Of a DNA stretch of 48,342 nt, positions 33,970 to 42,114 are shown in pieces. The notes under the pieces were generated by a model that saw only the letters and a list, made by a program, of their open reading frames with translations, made no database searches and had not been told where the DNA came from. How positions within the stretch are numbered: position 1 is the first letter of the stretch; each line of letters begins with the position of its first letter. A program made the translations under genes and the position numbers. Source of the DNA: an uncultured Prevotella sp. (GTDB lineage Bacteria > Bacteroidota > Bacteroidia > Bacteroidales > Bacteroidaceae); contig CAKQAD010000010.1 of the NCBI GenBank assembly GCA_934215545.1, positions 1 through 48,342 on the forward strand, read 5' to 3'.

Positions 33970-35280
33970 ATGAAAAAATTGCTTTCTACTGCTATTTTAG
34001 CATTCACCATGGGCACCGCCCAGGCTCAAGTGCCGGCATCCTACACACCGGCACCAGAGAACATCGAGGCTCGTCAGCACTTCCAGGACGAGAAGTTTGG
34101 CATTTTCCTGCACTGGGGCTTGTATAGCATGCTTGCCACAGGCGAGTGGACCATGACCAATAAAGACCTTAACTATAAGGAGTATGAGAAGTTGGCAGGG
34201 GGCTTCTATCCCTCACGCTTCAATGCCAAGGAGTGGGTGTCGGCAATAAAGGCGGCGGGCGCCAAATACATCTGCTTCACCACGCGCCACCACGAGGGCT
34301 TCTCGATGTTTCACACCAAATATTCCGACTATAACATTGTGGATGCCACACCTTTCAAGCGCGACATCGTGAAGGAGCTTGCCGACGAGTGCCACCGCCA
34401 GGGCATCGACCTGCACCTGTACTACTCGCACATCGACTGGTATCGTGAGGATGCGCCTCTGGGACGAACAGGCAGGGGCACGGGACGCCCCATAGACAAG
34501 CAGAACTGGGACTCTTACTATACGTTTATGAACAACCAGCTCACGGAGCTGCTCACCAACTATGGCAAGGTGGGTGCCATCTGGTTCGATGGTTGGTGGG
34601 ATCAGGACGAGAACCCTTCCTTCGACTGGCGACTGCCGGAGCAGTATGCCCTTATTCATAAGCTGCAGCCTGCATGCCTCATCGGCAACAACCATCATAG
34701 CACGCCTAACCCTGGCGAAGACTTCCAGATGTTTGAGCGCGACCTGCCAGGCCAGAACACTGCCGGATTGTCGGGACAGTCGATATCGCAGCTACCTCTG
34801 GAAACATGCGAAACAATGAATGGCATGTGGGGATATAAGATTACCGACCAGGACTATAAGTCGGCAAACACCTTGATACACTATCTCGTGGGGGCTGCCG
34901 GACGCAATGCCAACCTGCTGATGAACATCGGTCCGCAACCCGATGGATGCCTGCCTGCCGTGGCAGTGAGCCGACTTAAAGAGGTGGGCGAATGGATGAA
35001 CACCTATGGCGAAACTATCTATGGCACACGCGGAGGATTTATAGCGCCTCACGACTGGGGCGTGACAACACAAAAGGGCAACCGCCTGTTTGTGCATCTG
35101 CTAAAGCTGCAAGACCGCTCGCTATTCCTGCCCACTGGCAAGCATGGCGTGAAGCGTGCCGTCGACTTCGTGAGCCGCAAGCCCATCGCCATGCGCAAAT
35201 GCGAGGGTGGCATCATGCTGAGCCTCGACAGTGTGCCTGTGGATGTAGACAAGGTCATTGAACTTACTCTCAGCAAATAA
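33970..35280 (+). CDS. Secreted alpha-L-fucosidase, GH29
   Basis: 436 residues with a signal peptide (KKLLSTAILAFTMGTAQA). The catalytic barrel shows FGIFLHWGLYSMLATGEW near 43-60, TTRHHEGFSMFHTKYSDY near 104-121, a histidine-rich HIDWYRED near 154-161 and the nucleophile region IWFDGWWD with Asp207. GH29 enzymes release alpha-L-fucose from glycans such as mucin and human milk oligosaccharides. The protein stops after the barrel and a short beta domain, shorter than many GH29 proteins with extra binding modules. It stands alone, not in a polysaccharide-utilisation locus: no SusC/SusD pair is near. Confidence 0.93.
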   Translation: MKKLLSTAILAFTMGTAQAQVPASYTPAPENIEARQHFQDEKFGIFLHWGLYSMLATGEWTMTNKDLNYKEYEKLAGGFYPSRFNAKEWVSAIKAAGAKYICFTTRHHEGFSMFHTKYSDYNIVDATPFKRDIVKELADECHRQGIDLHLYYSHIDWYREDAPLGRTGRGTGRPIDKQNWDSYYTFMNNQLTELLTNYGKVGAIWFDGWWDQDENPSFDWRLPEQYALIHKLQPACLIGNNHHSTPNPGEDFQMFERDLPGQNTAGLSGQSISQLPLETCETMNGMWGYKITDQDYKSANTLIHYLVGAAGRNANLLMNIGPQPDGCLPAVAVSRLKEVGEWMNTYGETIYGTRGGFIAPHDWGVTTQKGNRLFVHLLKLQDRSLFLPTGKHGVKRAVDFVSRKPIAMRKCEGGIMLSLDSVPVDVDKVIELTLSK

Positions 35281-35301
35281 TATATCATCGTACATAAATT
35301 T

Positions 35302-35336
35302 AATCCCGAGACCTCTTCCGTCTCGGGATTTTTTCT
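35302..35336 (+). terminator. Terminator of the fucosidase gene
   Basis: AATCCCGAGAC (35302-35312) and GTCTCGGGATT (35320-35330) form an 11-bp perfect stem with a 7-base loop, followed by TTTTT. Confidence 0.9.
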
Positions 35337-35798
35337 GTCCCGATATTTTTTTGTCCCGAATTAGAGAATTAGAGAATTTTTGTCAAGCACAATGTGCTTG
35401 ACTGTAGGGTGCATCTTAGCTAAATCTCAAATGCGTCAGCGCTAAAATTCTCTAATTCGGGACAAAAAAAATATATCGGGACAAACAGAATAAAGAAAAA
35501 TTCTCTAATTCTCTAATTCGGGACTAAAAAAATATATCGGGACAAACAGAGTAAAGAAAAATTCTCTAATTCTCTAATTACTTCCCGTTGGTCAGTGGGT
35601 CTTCGACAAATCTCGGGACTAAAAAAATATATCGGGACAAACAGAATAAAGAAAAATTCTCTGATTCTCTAATTACTTCCCGTTGGTCAGTGGGTCTTCG
35701 ACAAATCTCGGGACAAAAAAATATATCGGGACAAACAGAGTAAAGAAAAATTCTCTAATTCTCTAATTCGGGACTAAAAAAAATTCGGGACAAAAAAA
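35337..35798 (+). repeat. Family S repeat, copy C: core plus variable tandem units
   Basis: The core at 35355-35461 has the same left arm as copy A, the hairpin GTCAAGCAC-AAT-GTGCTTGAC and a shortened right arm. About four or five tandem units follow, each with CGGGAC, A-runs, ATATATCGGGACAAACAGA and AAAGAAAAATTCTCT. Two units contain a 34-base insertion (35580-35613 and 35675-35708, beginning ACTTCCCGTTGGTCAGTGGG) so unit length switches between about 62 and about 95 bases. The array fills the gap between the convergent fucosidase and kinase genes. Confidence 0.85.
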
Positions 35799-35824
35799 AT
35801 CCCAGGACAGAAAAATCCTGGGAT
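35792..35824 (-). terminator. Terminator of the sensor kinase gene
   Basis: On the minus strand the 9-bp hairpin ATCCCAGGA / TCCTGGGAT (35799-35824) comes six bases after the kinase stop and is followed by ATTTTTTTTG. Confidence 0.8.
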
Positions 35825-35829
35825 ATAAA

Positions 35830-37260
35830 TCACTCGCTAAGAATAAAGTCGAAGCACAGACCACCACTTTCGGCATTGTGTACGCTTATGCTGCCGCCAT
35901 GCAGCAGCACGGCATTCTTGACGATTGCCAGTCCGAGACCTGTGCCCCCCATTTTGCGCGAGCGCCCCTTGTCTACCCTATAAAAGCGCTCGAAGAGTCG
36001 TGGCAGATGTTCGGCAGCCACGCCCACACCATTGTCGGCAAAGCAGAAGTGCCAGTGGCGGCGTCCGCCACTCACTTCGTCGTCGACGTGGGCAGTGAGT
36101 GTTATGGTGGTGCCGGTGCCGGCATAGGCAATGGCATTGTCGGTGAGGTTGCGGAACACGCTATAAAGCAAGCTGGCATTGCCCCGCACCACCACATCTT
36201 TGGGCATGTGGCAGCAGAATGTCATGTTCTTCTGCTGCAGCTGCAGTGCCGTGGCACGCTGTATGCCGTCGACAATATCGTTTATGCTGACGCGCTCGTA
36301 GCTGGTTAGGTCGGGAGCATCGTCCATGCGGTTGAGCACGGAGATGTCTTGCAGCAGCGAGGTGAGCCGTTGGCTCTGTGCGTAGCAGCGGTTGATGAAC
36401 TGCTGCCGCATGGAGTCGTTGATGTCGGGATTTTCTATTATCGTCTCCAGATAGCCCTGTATGCTCGCCACAGGTGTCTTCAGTTCGTGGGCTATGTTTT
36501 GTGTGAGCTGTCGTTTCAGCACATCCTGTTCGCGGCGTGTTGTCTGCAACCGCTTATATATCTTTATTATCCTCTCGGCTATCTCGCCCAGTTCATCGGC
36601 AGGGAAAGCCACCAGCTGTGCCGTGTCGAGCGACTCGCCGTGGTCGGCACGCCACGCAAAGGTGCGCAGCTTACGCACGTTGTCGCTCAGGCGCTTGGTG
36701 AAGCGGTATAGAATCACTGTAAGCAGCAGCACGGCGCCAAGTGCAAACCACAGGTAGTGCTGGTCGGCTTGCAGCGACTTCACCAAGTCGGTGGTGTAAG
36801 GCAGTGCCGAGCGCACTATCATGCTGTCGCGACTGAAGTAGGTGGCAGAATAGAAATAGTCGCCCTTCACGGTGTTGCTGCTACGCTCCACGGTAGAGCC
36901 ATTGCCATGTAGCAGTGCCGCTGCCACCTCGTGTCGGCTCGCATGGTTGGCAATATGGCTATAGTCTTTCAGTAGGTTGTCGTAGACCACGCGTCCTTTT
37001 GGCGTTATCAGCGTGACGCGTAGGTGGGGCATGTAGTGCGTGAGCACATAGTGGTTGAGCTCGCTCTCTGTGGGCTGATGTCCTATGGTGCGGCAATAGT
37101 CCATCATGCCCACATTATAGTTTTGCAGCCTCATATTCAGCGTGTCTATCTTATACTGTTTCTCGCGGTTCTGCTGAAACACTATAAATGCCACAGCGAA
37201 GGCAAGGAACACCGCCATCACGCTGGCATAAAGCTTTGTGCCTACCGATAGTCGATTCAT
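35830..37260 (-). CDS. Two-component sensor histidine kinase
   Basis: 476 residues: membrane helix near 11-28, periplasmic domain about 29-166, second helix near 169-186, a HAMP-like linker, then the kinase. The phosphorylated His258 lies in IAHELKTPVASIQGYLETI; RNLTDNAIAYA, DNGVGVAAEHLPRLFERF and GGTGLGLAIVKNAVLLHGG are the N, G1/F and G2 boxes. It resembles PhoR-type kinases. Its response regulator is the gene upstream, but 274 bp of family R repeat separates the two, reaching within four bases of this start codon. The stimulus is unknown. Confidence 0.94.
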   Translation of the reverse strand: MNRLSVGTKLYASVMAVFLAFAVAFIVFQQNREKQYKIDTLNMRLQNYNVGMMDYCRTIGHQPTESELNHYVLTHYMPHLRVTLITPKGRVVYDNLLKDYSHIANHASRHEVAAALLHGNGSTVERSSNTVKGDYFYSATYFSRDSMIVRSALPYTTDLVKSLQADQHYLWFALGAVLLLTVILYRFTKRLSDNVRKLRTFAWRADHGESLDTAQLVAFPADELGEIAERIIKIYKRLQTTRREQDVLKRQLTQNIAHELKTPVASIQGYLETIIENPDINDSMRQQFINRCYAQSQRLTSLLQDISVLNRMDDAPDLTSYERVSINDIVDGIQRATALQLQQKNMTFCCHMPKDVVVRGNASLLYSVFRNLTDNAIAYAGTGTTITLTAHVDDEVSGGRRHWHFCFADNGVGVAAEHLPRLFERFYRVDKGRSRKMGGTGLGLAIVKNAVLLHGGSISVHNAESGGLCFDFILSE

Positions 37261-37263
37261 TAC

Positions 37264-37545
37264 AAGTTTTGAATTTTGAATTTTGAATTTTGAGTTGTTG
37301 CCTTCGGCAATTTTGAGTTTTGAATTTTGAGTTTTGAGTTGTGCGCTTCGCGCATTTTTGAGTTTTGAGTTTTGAATTGTCGGCTACGCCGATTGTGAAT
37401 TATTCATTTTTGAATTTGCAGTCTAAAAACGCTAACAGCGATAATTCAAAATTCAAAATTCAAAAATCGCAGGCGAAGCCGAGAATAATTCAAAACTCAA
37501 AACTCAAAATTGCGCCCACGGCGCATCTCAAAATTCAAAAATCGA
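37264..37545 (-). repeat. Family R repeat, copy R3 (between response regulator and kinase)
   Basis: Read with the operon (minus strand) it begins with CGATTTTTGAATTTTGAG, which includes the last codons and TGA stop of the regulator gene, passes the shared hairpin block (37467-37488) and the shared core (37418-37447), and ends in AATTCAAAA-type units just before the kinase ATG. Small hairpins TTGCCTTCGGCAA, GTGCGCTTCGCGCA, CGGCTACGCCG and TGCGCCCACGGCGCA separate the runs. Confidence 0.85.
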
Positions 37546-38224
37546 AATAGTATCCGAAGCCCAGTCGTGTGACGATGCACTTGGCATAGTTGCCGATTTT
37601 CTTTCTCATTCGTGTTATGTTCACGTCGACGGTGCGGTTGAGCACCAACACATCCTTTGGCCATACGCGGTCGATAAGCTCCTGTCGTGAGAACACGCGG
37701 CCACGCTCGCTCAGCAGCAGGTGCAGCAGTTCGAATTCGGTTTTTGTGAATGGCACGTCGTTGCCATCTACTGTCACCGTTTTATTATCCATGTTCATCA
37801 CTATGCCCTGATAGCTAAGCACATGAGGCTGGTCGGCATCGTTGTCGGTGGCAGTGCGGCGCAGCACGGCGCGCACCCTTACGAGCACCTCGCGTATAGA
37901 GAACGGCTTGGCAATATAGTCGTCGGCGCCCAGGTTAAATCCTGTTAGGGTGTCGTTCTCGGTGTCGCGTGCGGTGAGGAATATCACAGGCACATGTGCC
38001 GTGGCGGGATTGTCTTTCAGCTTTCGTGCCATAGCAAATCCCGACATGCCGCCCATCATCACATCGAGAAGCAGCAGGTTGAACGAGGCGATGTCCATGA
38101 GCAGCGCATCTTCTGCCGACTGTGCCGTAGACACTTCATAGCCCTCCATCTCAAGGTTGAACTTCAGGATTTCGAGCAAGTCTTGCTCATCGTCAACAAC
38201 AAGAATTCTTTTGTTTTGTTCCAT
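37535..38224 (-). CDS. OmpR-type response regulator
   Basis: 229 residues: a receiver domain (1-120) with acidic pocket DDE at 11-13, phosphorylation site Asp54 in LLLDVMMGGMSG, Thr84 and Lys106, then a winged-helix DNA-binding domain (about 130-229; FTKTEFELLHLLLSERGRVF and RTVDVNITRMRKKIG). It is the partner of the kinase downstream. The last residues FDF and the stop codon lie inside a repeat R unit, so the repeat may have created the present C-terminus. Confidence 0.95.
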   Translation of the reverse strand: MEQNKRILVVDDEQDLLEILKFNLEMEGYEVSTAQSAEDALLMDIASFNLLLLDVMMGGMSGFAMARKLKDNPATAHVPVIFLTARDTENDTLTGFNLGADDYIAKPFSIREVLVRVRAVLRRTATDNDADQPHVLSYQGIVMNMDNKTVTVDGNDVPFTKTEFELLHLLLSERGRVFSRQELIDRVWPKDVLVLNRTVDVNITRMRKKIGNYAKCIVTRLGFGYYFDF

Positions 38225-38247
38225 TATATGAGTTTTTACCGATCATT

Positions 38248-38331
38248 TGCAAAGATAGCGCAAGCCGAACACAGAACGCCAAGCTTGCTTGAGCGTTTTG
38301 CTGAGGCGCAGCCTATCTTCTGCAAAGATAC
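38248..38331. repeat. Imperfect palindromic block between two identical -7 boxes upstream of the response regulator
   Basis: TTTGCAAAGATAG at the left and CTATCTTCTGCAAAGATA at the right flank a self-complementary middle (AACGCCAAGC..GCTTGAGCGTT). Both ends carry CAAAGATA, which on the minus strand reads TATCTTTG, a -7 box (38250-38257 and 38323-38330). The block may be a small dispersed element carrying its own promoter-like ends; only one copy is in the window. Confidence 0.45.
38250..38257 (-). promoter_or_regulatory. -7 box for the two-component operon (proximal)
   Basis: The minus strand reads TATCTTTG (TAnnTTTG), about 26 bases before ATG 38224. A second identical box lies at 38323-38330. 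Confidence 0.5.
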
Positions 38332-38600
38332 ACATTACCAGCTACATACGCCCTCCCTTTTCATTACATTTTCATTACATTTTTCCGCAAAACCCATATA
38401 TACATCGCAGGAACGCTTTAAAACCCTGCAGAAATACATTTTTTTACATTATTTAATGTAATAGTATTGTTTTTGTAATAATCTTGGAGTAATTTTGCAT
38501 TGAAAATCAAAAAATAATGCAAAAAATTGCAAATACGATAGGGCGGAAACTATCCGCAACAACATTTTATTCAGAATAATTAAAATAAAAATTTAAAATT
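38332..38600. other. AT-rich leader region of the large secreted-protein gene
   Basis: It contains the -7 box TAATTTTG at 38490-38497 with ATTG 20 bases upstream (38466-38469), leaving an mRNA leader of about 95 bases. No gene or strong hairpin is seen. Confidence 0.45.
38490..38497 (+). promoter_or_regulatory. -7 box for the large secreted-protein gene
   Basis: TAATTTTG (TAnnTTTG), with ATTG at 38466-38469 as a three-of-four match to the -33 TTTG at 20-base spacing. Confidence 0.55.
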
Positions 38601-40796
38601 ATGACTAAACATTTACGATTTTTATTTATTGCCCTGCTCATGGCTGTATGGACAGGGGCATGGGCACAGACTAATTCTAAATCCGTAGTCTGTACTCTGG
38701 GTAAAGATGCAGCTTCTTGTAAATCAACAGGAGATTGCGCTGTGACCTGGAAATATAGTTCCGACCCAACCACAACTGATCAAACAAAGAATGGTATGTA
38801 TTGGGCTGTAAAACCAAGTGCGCCAGTCACATTAACCGCAACTCTTAGCGAATCTGGTGCTGTAATAAATTCTATTTCTATTGTTGCTTATACTAATAGG
38901 GGTACTGGTAAAACAGTAACTATAAAAGTAGGTGGCACACAATATGACAAAGCAATATCACTCACAAAGACATCCTCAACATACACTATTAAGGGTGAAT
39001 CATCAGGAGATGTGACTTTACTATTAACTAGCACAACGGATACGAAATCACATATCATTAAAACCGTAACAATAAATTATACTCCTGCTTCTACGAAAAC
39101 TACCACATACACGACATTCGGTGACAACTCTAAGAAGAAATTCACCTTTGTTAATGGCGTGCTTGATGGCTTCGAGGCTCCTCAAGCAACAGTAACCCCT
39201 ACTGAGGCACAGAGCGAAATAGAATATTGGAGCGACAACGAAGATGTTGTAAAAGTTGGCACCAATGGCACCCTCACCTTCGGCACCGTATTCGACACCG
39301 AAGCAAAGATTTACGCTGGCATCAAAGACGGCAACGAAACCTACGAGGCTTCTTCCGACTACTATACTGTGATAAACACCAGCAACCTCAAAGACCCAGA
39401 GCTTGCTTTCAATCCTGCGACTATCGACTTCGATGTTAACAATATTGAATTCAAAAGTGCTGACCACCTTACCAATCCTTATACTGTGGCAGTGAAATAC
39501 TCTATCACTCCAACTTCTGAAAATGCAAAAATCGATGAAAATACTGGCGTAGCGCAGATATATGAGCCAGGCGAATATACCATCACCGCTAAGTTCGAAG
39601 GCAATGACACCTATAAGCCTGCCACTGCTACATGCAAATTGGTAGTGACCGATGGAAAGGTTGTATTCTATGAATCGTTCAACAAATGTGATGGTAAAGG
39701 CGGAAACGACGGACAGTTCAAAGGAACAGGATCTCTTGACGCAAAATACGACATTACAGGTTGGACTGAAGCAAAAACAAACGCAGCAGCACAATGTATA
39801 AAGATTGGTTCTGGCAGCTACGGTGGCAACGTAACCTCACCAAGCATCACCATTAACAAAGTAGCCCAGCTTACATTCAACATTGCTTCATGGAGTGGCG
39901 ACAAATCAAATGTGACAATAACCATTAACAATGGAACATTAGGATATAATGGCAGCTTTGCAAAATCTTTCACACTTACTCCAAGCGATAGTAAGTTCGA
40001 CAATGTAGAAATGATAGTTAAGGCTTCGTCGCCATTTACTATAGATTTCTCATGTAGCGATGGAGAACAACGTTTCTTCCTTGATGAGGTGAAAGTGACA
40101 GAAATTAAAGCCAAGGACTACATCTTCTACGAGACAAGCGATAACAACATTGTTGAGAGCTACGAGAATGCTAACGTGACATTGAAGCGTAGCACCCTGG
40201 TTACTGGCAGCTGGAACACATTCTGCGTGCCTTTCGCTATATCAGCAGAAGAGATCAATACTACATGGGGCGAGGGCACACAGCTCCGCACATTCGACAG
40301 CATGTCGGGAACTTCAACAATGAACTTCAAGAGCGCTGAGAGCATCGAGGCTGGCAAGCCTTACCTCGTGAAGCCTGCTAACACTACTACTGGCGACCTG
40401 ACATTCAACGGCGTGCAGACAGTGGCTGATGCCAAGAAGAATAATAGGGTTGGCGAAGGACAATTCTACATGGTGGGAACATACAACGCCATTCAGCTGG
40501 CAGAGGATGGATCACGTCTATTCCTTTCTACCAACAACGAATTCAAGAAGCCTCAACAGAATTCGGCTAAGATGAAGGGTATGCGCGTTTACTTCGAAGT
40601 GCCTGCAAACACCAAGCCTGCTGAATTGCGTGCAAACATCGACGGCGTGGAGACTGGCATCAACGCCATCAACGGCATTGAGGGCAACACCACAGCTCCT
40701 GTTTACAACCTGCAGGGACAGTGCGTGGGCAACTCACTCCGCAGCCTCGCTCCTGGCATTTATGTGCAGGGCGGCAAGAAGTATGTTGTGAAATAA
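38601..40796 (+). CDS. Large secreted protein with Ig-like repeats and C-terminal sorting-type tail
   Basis: 731 residues with a signal peptide (FLFIALLMAVWTGAWAQ). The mature protein is beta-rich, Thr/Ser/Asn-rich and low in Cys. About 60-165 look like one beta-sandwich; about 180-350 look like two Ig-like (BIG-type) repeats (EYWSDNEDVVKVGTNGTLTF; KYSITPTSENAKIDENTGVA); about 355-510 (VVFYESFNKCDGKGGNDGQF) resembles the choice-of-anchor/MAM-like domains of Prevotella surface proteins. The end (PVYNLQGQCVGNSLRSLAPG.. then GGKKYVVK) is the short tail common on Prevotella secreted proteins and may direct type IX secretion and surface attachment. No enzyme motif is seen, so adhesion or a structural role is a guess. 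Confidence 0.75.
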   Translation: MTKHLRFLFIALLMAVWTGAWAQTNSKSVVCTLGKDAASCKSTGDCAVTWKYSSDPTTTDQTKNGMYWAVKPSAPVTLTATLSESGAVINSISIVAYTNRGTGKTVTIKVGGTQYDKAISLTKTSSTYTIKGESSGDVTLLLTSTTDTKSHIIKTVTINYTPASTKTTTYTTFGDNSKKKFTFVNGVLDGFEAPQATVTPTEAQSEIEYWSDNEDVVKVGTNGTLTFGTVFDTEAKIYAGIKDGNETYEASSDYYTVINTSNLKDPELAFNPATIDFDVNNIEFKSADHLTNPYTVAVKYSITPTSENAKIDENTGVAQIYEPGEYTITAKFEGNDTYKPATATCKLVVTDGKVVFYESFNKCDGKGGNDGQFKGTGSLDAKYDITGWTEAKTNAAAQCIKIGSGSYGGNVTSPSITINKVAQLTFNIASWSGDKSNVTITINNGTLGYNGSFAKSFTLTPSDSKFDNVEMIVKASSPFTIDFSCSDGEQRFFLDEVKVTEIKAKDYIFYETSDNNIVESYENANVTLKRSTLVTGSWNTFCVPFAISAEEINTTWGEGTQLRTFDSMSGTSTMNFKSAESIEAGKPYLVKPANTTTGDLTFNGVQTVADAKKNNRVGEGQFYMVGTYNAIQLAEDGSRLFLSTNNEFKKPQQNSAKMKGMRVYFEVPANTKPAELRANIDGVETGINAINGIEGNTTAPVYNLQGQCVGNSLRSLAPGIYVQGGKKYVVK

Positions 40797-40821
40797 TCCA
40801 CACACAAAAAACATAATGGCA

Positions 40822-40912
40822 TTACGCCCAACGGCTAATCGCTGCCGTTGGGCGTAAGCAATAAAAAAAGGAAGACGTTGTAGAACCTACTCTACAACGT
40901 CTTCCTTTTTTT
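40822..40912. terminator. Two stacked hairpins, the second a bidirectional terminator
   Basis: TTACGCCCAACGG/CCGTTGGGCGTAA (40822-40857) is a perfect 13-bp stem. A 22-bp perfect stem follows (40863-40884 with 40891-40912; AAAAAAAGGAAGACGTTGTA and its complement), A-run on one side and T-run on the other. It serves the secreted-protein gene and the convergent asd gene. Confidence 0.9.
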
Positions 40913-40936
40913 ATATATATTCGGAACGATAATAAT

Positions 40937-40965
40937 CTGTCCCGACTTTTTCTTTGTCCCCGAAA
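40937..40965 (+). repeat. Short relic of family S
   Basis: CTGTCCCGACTTTTTCTTTG followed by TCCCCGAA resembles the left edge of copy C (CTGTCCCGATATTTTTTTG then TCCCGAA). It lies just after a terminator, in the same orientation relative to the upstream gene as the full copies. Confidence 0.4.
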
Positions 40966-40991
40966 CAGGAAATATCGCTAAAGCCTACTTA

Positions 40992-42002
40992 CTATCCAAG
41001 CTCGCCTACAGAATGTAGATACTCTGCAATCTGCACTGCATTGAGGGCAGCGCCCTTGCGAATCTGATCGCCAGAGAGCCAGAGGGTGAGGCCGCAGTCG
41101 TCGGCAAGATCCTTGCGCACACGTCCTACGAACACATCGTCTTTGCCGGCTGTGTCGAGCGGCATAGGATAAACGAGGTTGGCAGGGTCGTCGCAGAGCG
41201 AGCAGCCTGGAGCAGCAGCGATGGCACGCTGTGCCTCCTCAACGGTGAGCGGACGCTCGGTCTCTATCCATACGCTCTCAGAGTGTGAGCGCAGCGAACT
41301 AACACGCACACACATGGCAGAGCAGCGCACGTCGCTGTGCATAATCTTGCGTGTCTCGTTATACATCTTCATCTCTTCCTTGGTGTAGCCGTTGTCGGTG
41401 AACACATCGATCTGTGGAATCACATTGTAAGCCAGTTGATGAGGGAACTTGCTCACTGTGACGGGCTTGCCATTGACAATCTCCTCATACTCCTGCTGCA
41501 GCTCTGCCATGGCAGCAGCACCAGCGCCGCTGGCACTCTGATAGCTCGACACGTGGATGCGCTTGATGTGGCTGAGCTCCTCAAGGGGCTTCAGCACTAC
41601 CACCATCATGATTGTGGTGCAGTTGGGATTGGCAATGATGCCACGCGGACGGTTGAGGGCGTCGGCAGCATTAACCTCGGGCACCACCAAAGGCACATCG
41701 TCGCACATGCGGAAAGCACTGGAATTGTCGATCATCACCGCTCCATGCTTGGTGATGGTGTCGGCAAAGTCTTTAGAGATGCCGCCACCAGCCGATGTGA
41801 ACGCCACGTCGATGTTGCGGAAGTCGTCGTTGTGCTGCAGGAGCTTAACCTCATATTCCTTGCCACGGAAGGTGTATTTGGTGCCGGCTGAACGCTCAGA
41901 ACCAAAGAGCACCAAGTTGTCGATGGGGAAATTTCTCTCGGCGAGTATGCGCAGGAACTCCTGACCTACGGCGCCACTCGCACCTACTATTGCTACATTC
42001 AT
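40992..42002 (-). CDS. asd: Aspartate-semialdehyde dehydrogenase
   Basis: 336 residues. The Rossmann NADP site is [18 protein letters not shown] at 3-20, the catalytic cysteine is Cys128 in NPNCTT, and [17 protein letters not shown] near 153-169 is the family substrate loop. It reduces aspartyl phosphate to aspartate semialdehyde, the branch point to lysine/diaminopimelate, threonine and methionine. Length is normal. It is transcribed alone, divergent from the receiver/ATP-grasp gene. Confidence 0.96.
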   Translation of the reverse strand: MNVAIVGASGAVGQEFLRILAERNFPIDNLVLFGSERSAGTKYTFRGKEYEVKLLQHNDDFRNIDVAFTSAGGGISKDFADTITKHGAVMIDNSSAFRMCDDVPLVVPEVNAADALNRPRGIIANPNCTTIMMVVVLKPLEELSHIKRIHVSSYQSASGAGAAAMAELQQEYEEIVNGKPVTVSKFPHQLAYNVIPQIDVFTDNGYTKEEMKMYNETRKIMHSDVRCSAMCVRVSSLRSHSESVWIETERPLTVEEAQRAIAAAPGCSLCDDPANLVYPMPLDTAGKDDVFVGRVRKDLADDCGLTLWLSGDQIRKGAALNAVQIAEYLHSVGELG

Positions 42003-42028
42003 TGTTGTATATGTGTTTTTTTATTGTG

Positions 42029-42036
42029 CAAAGGTA
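42029..42036 (-). promoter_or_regulatory. -7 box for asd
   Basis: The minus strand reads TACCTTTG (TAnnTTTG), 27-34 bases before ATG 42002. Confidence 0.55.
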
Positions 42037-42080
42037 GCACTTTTCCACCAAACACGACAACGTGTGACAAATAAAACCAC

Positions 42081-42088
42081 TATCTTTG
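42081..42088 (+). promoter_or_regulatory. -7 box for the receiver/ATP-grasp gene
   Basis: TATCTTTG (TAnnTTTG), 27-34 bases before ATG 42115. Together with the asd box it leaves only 44 bp between divergent boxes, so the two promoters share upstream DNA. Confidence 0.55.
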
Positions 42089-42114
42089 TAAATAAGATTT
42101 AAAAACCTAACGAC

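Noticed and set aside
33970..35280. Polysaccharide utilisation locus around the fucosidase
   Set aside because: No SusC/SusD-like genes, other glycosidases or hybrid sensor genes are adjacent.
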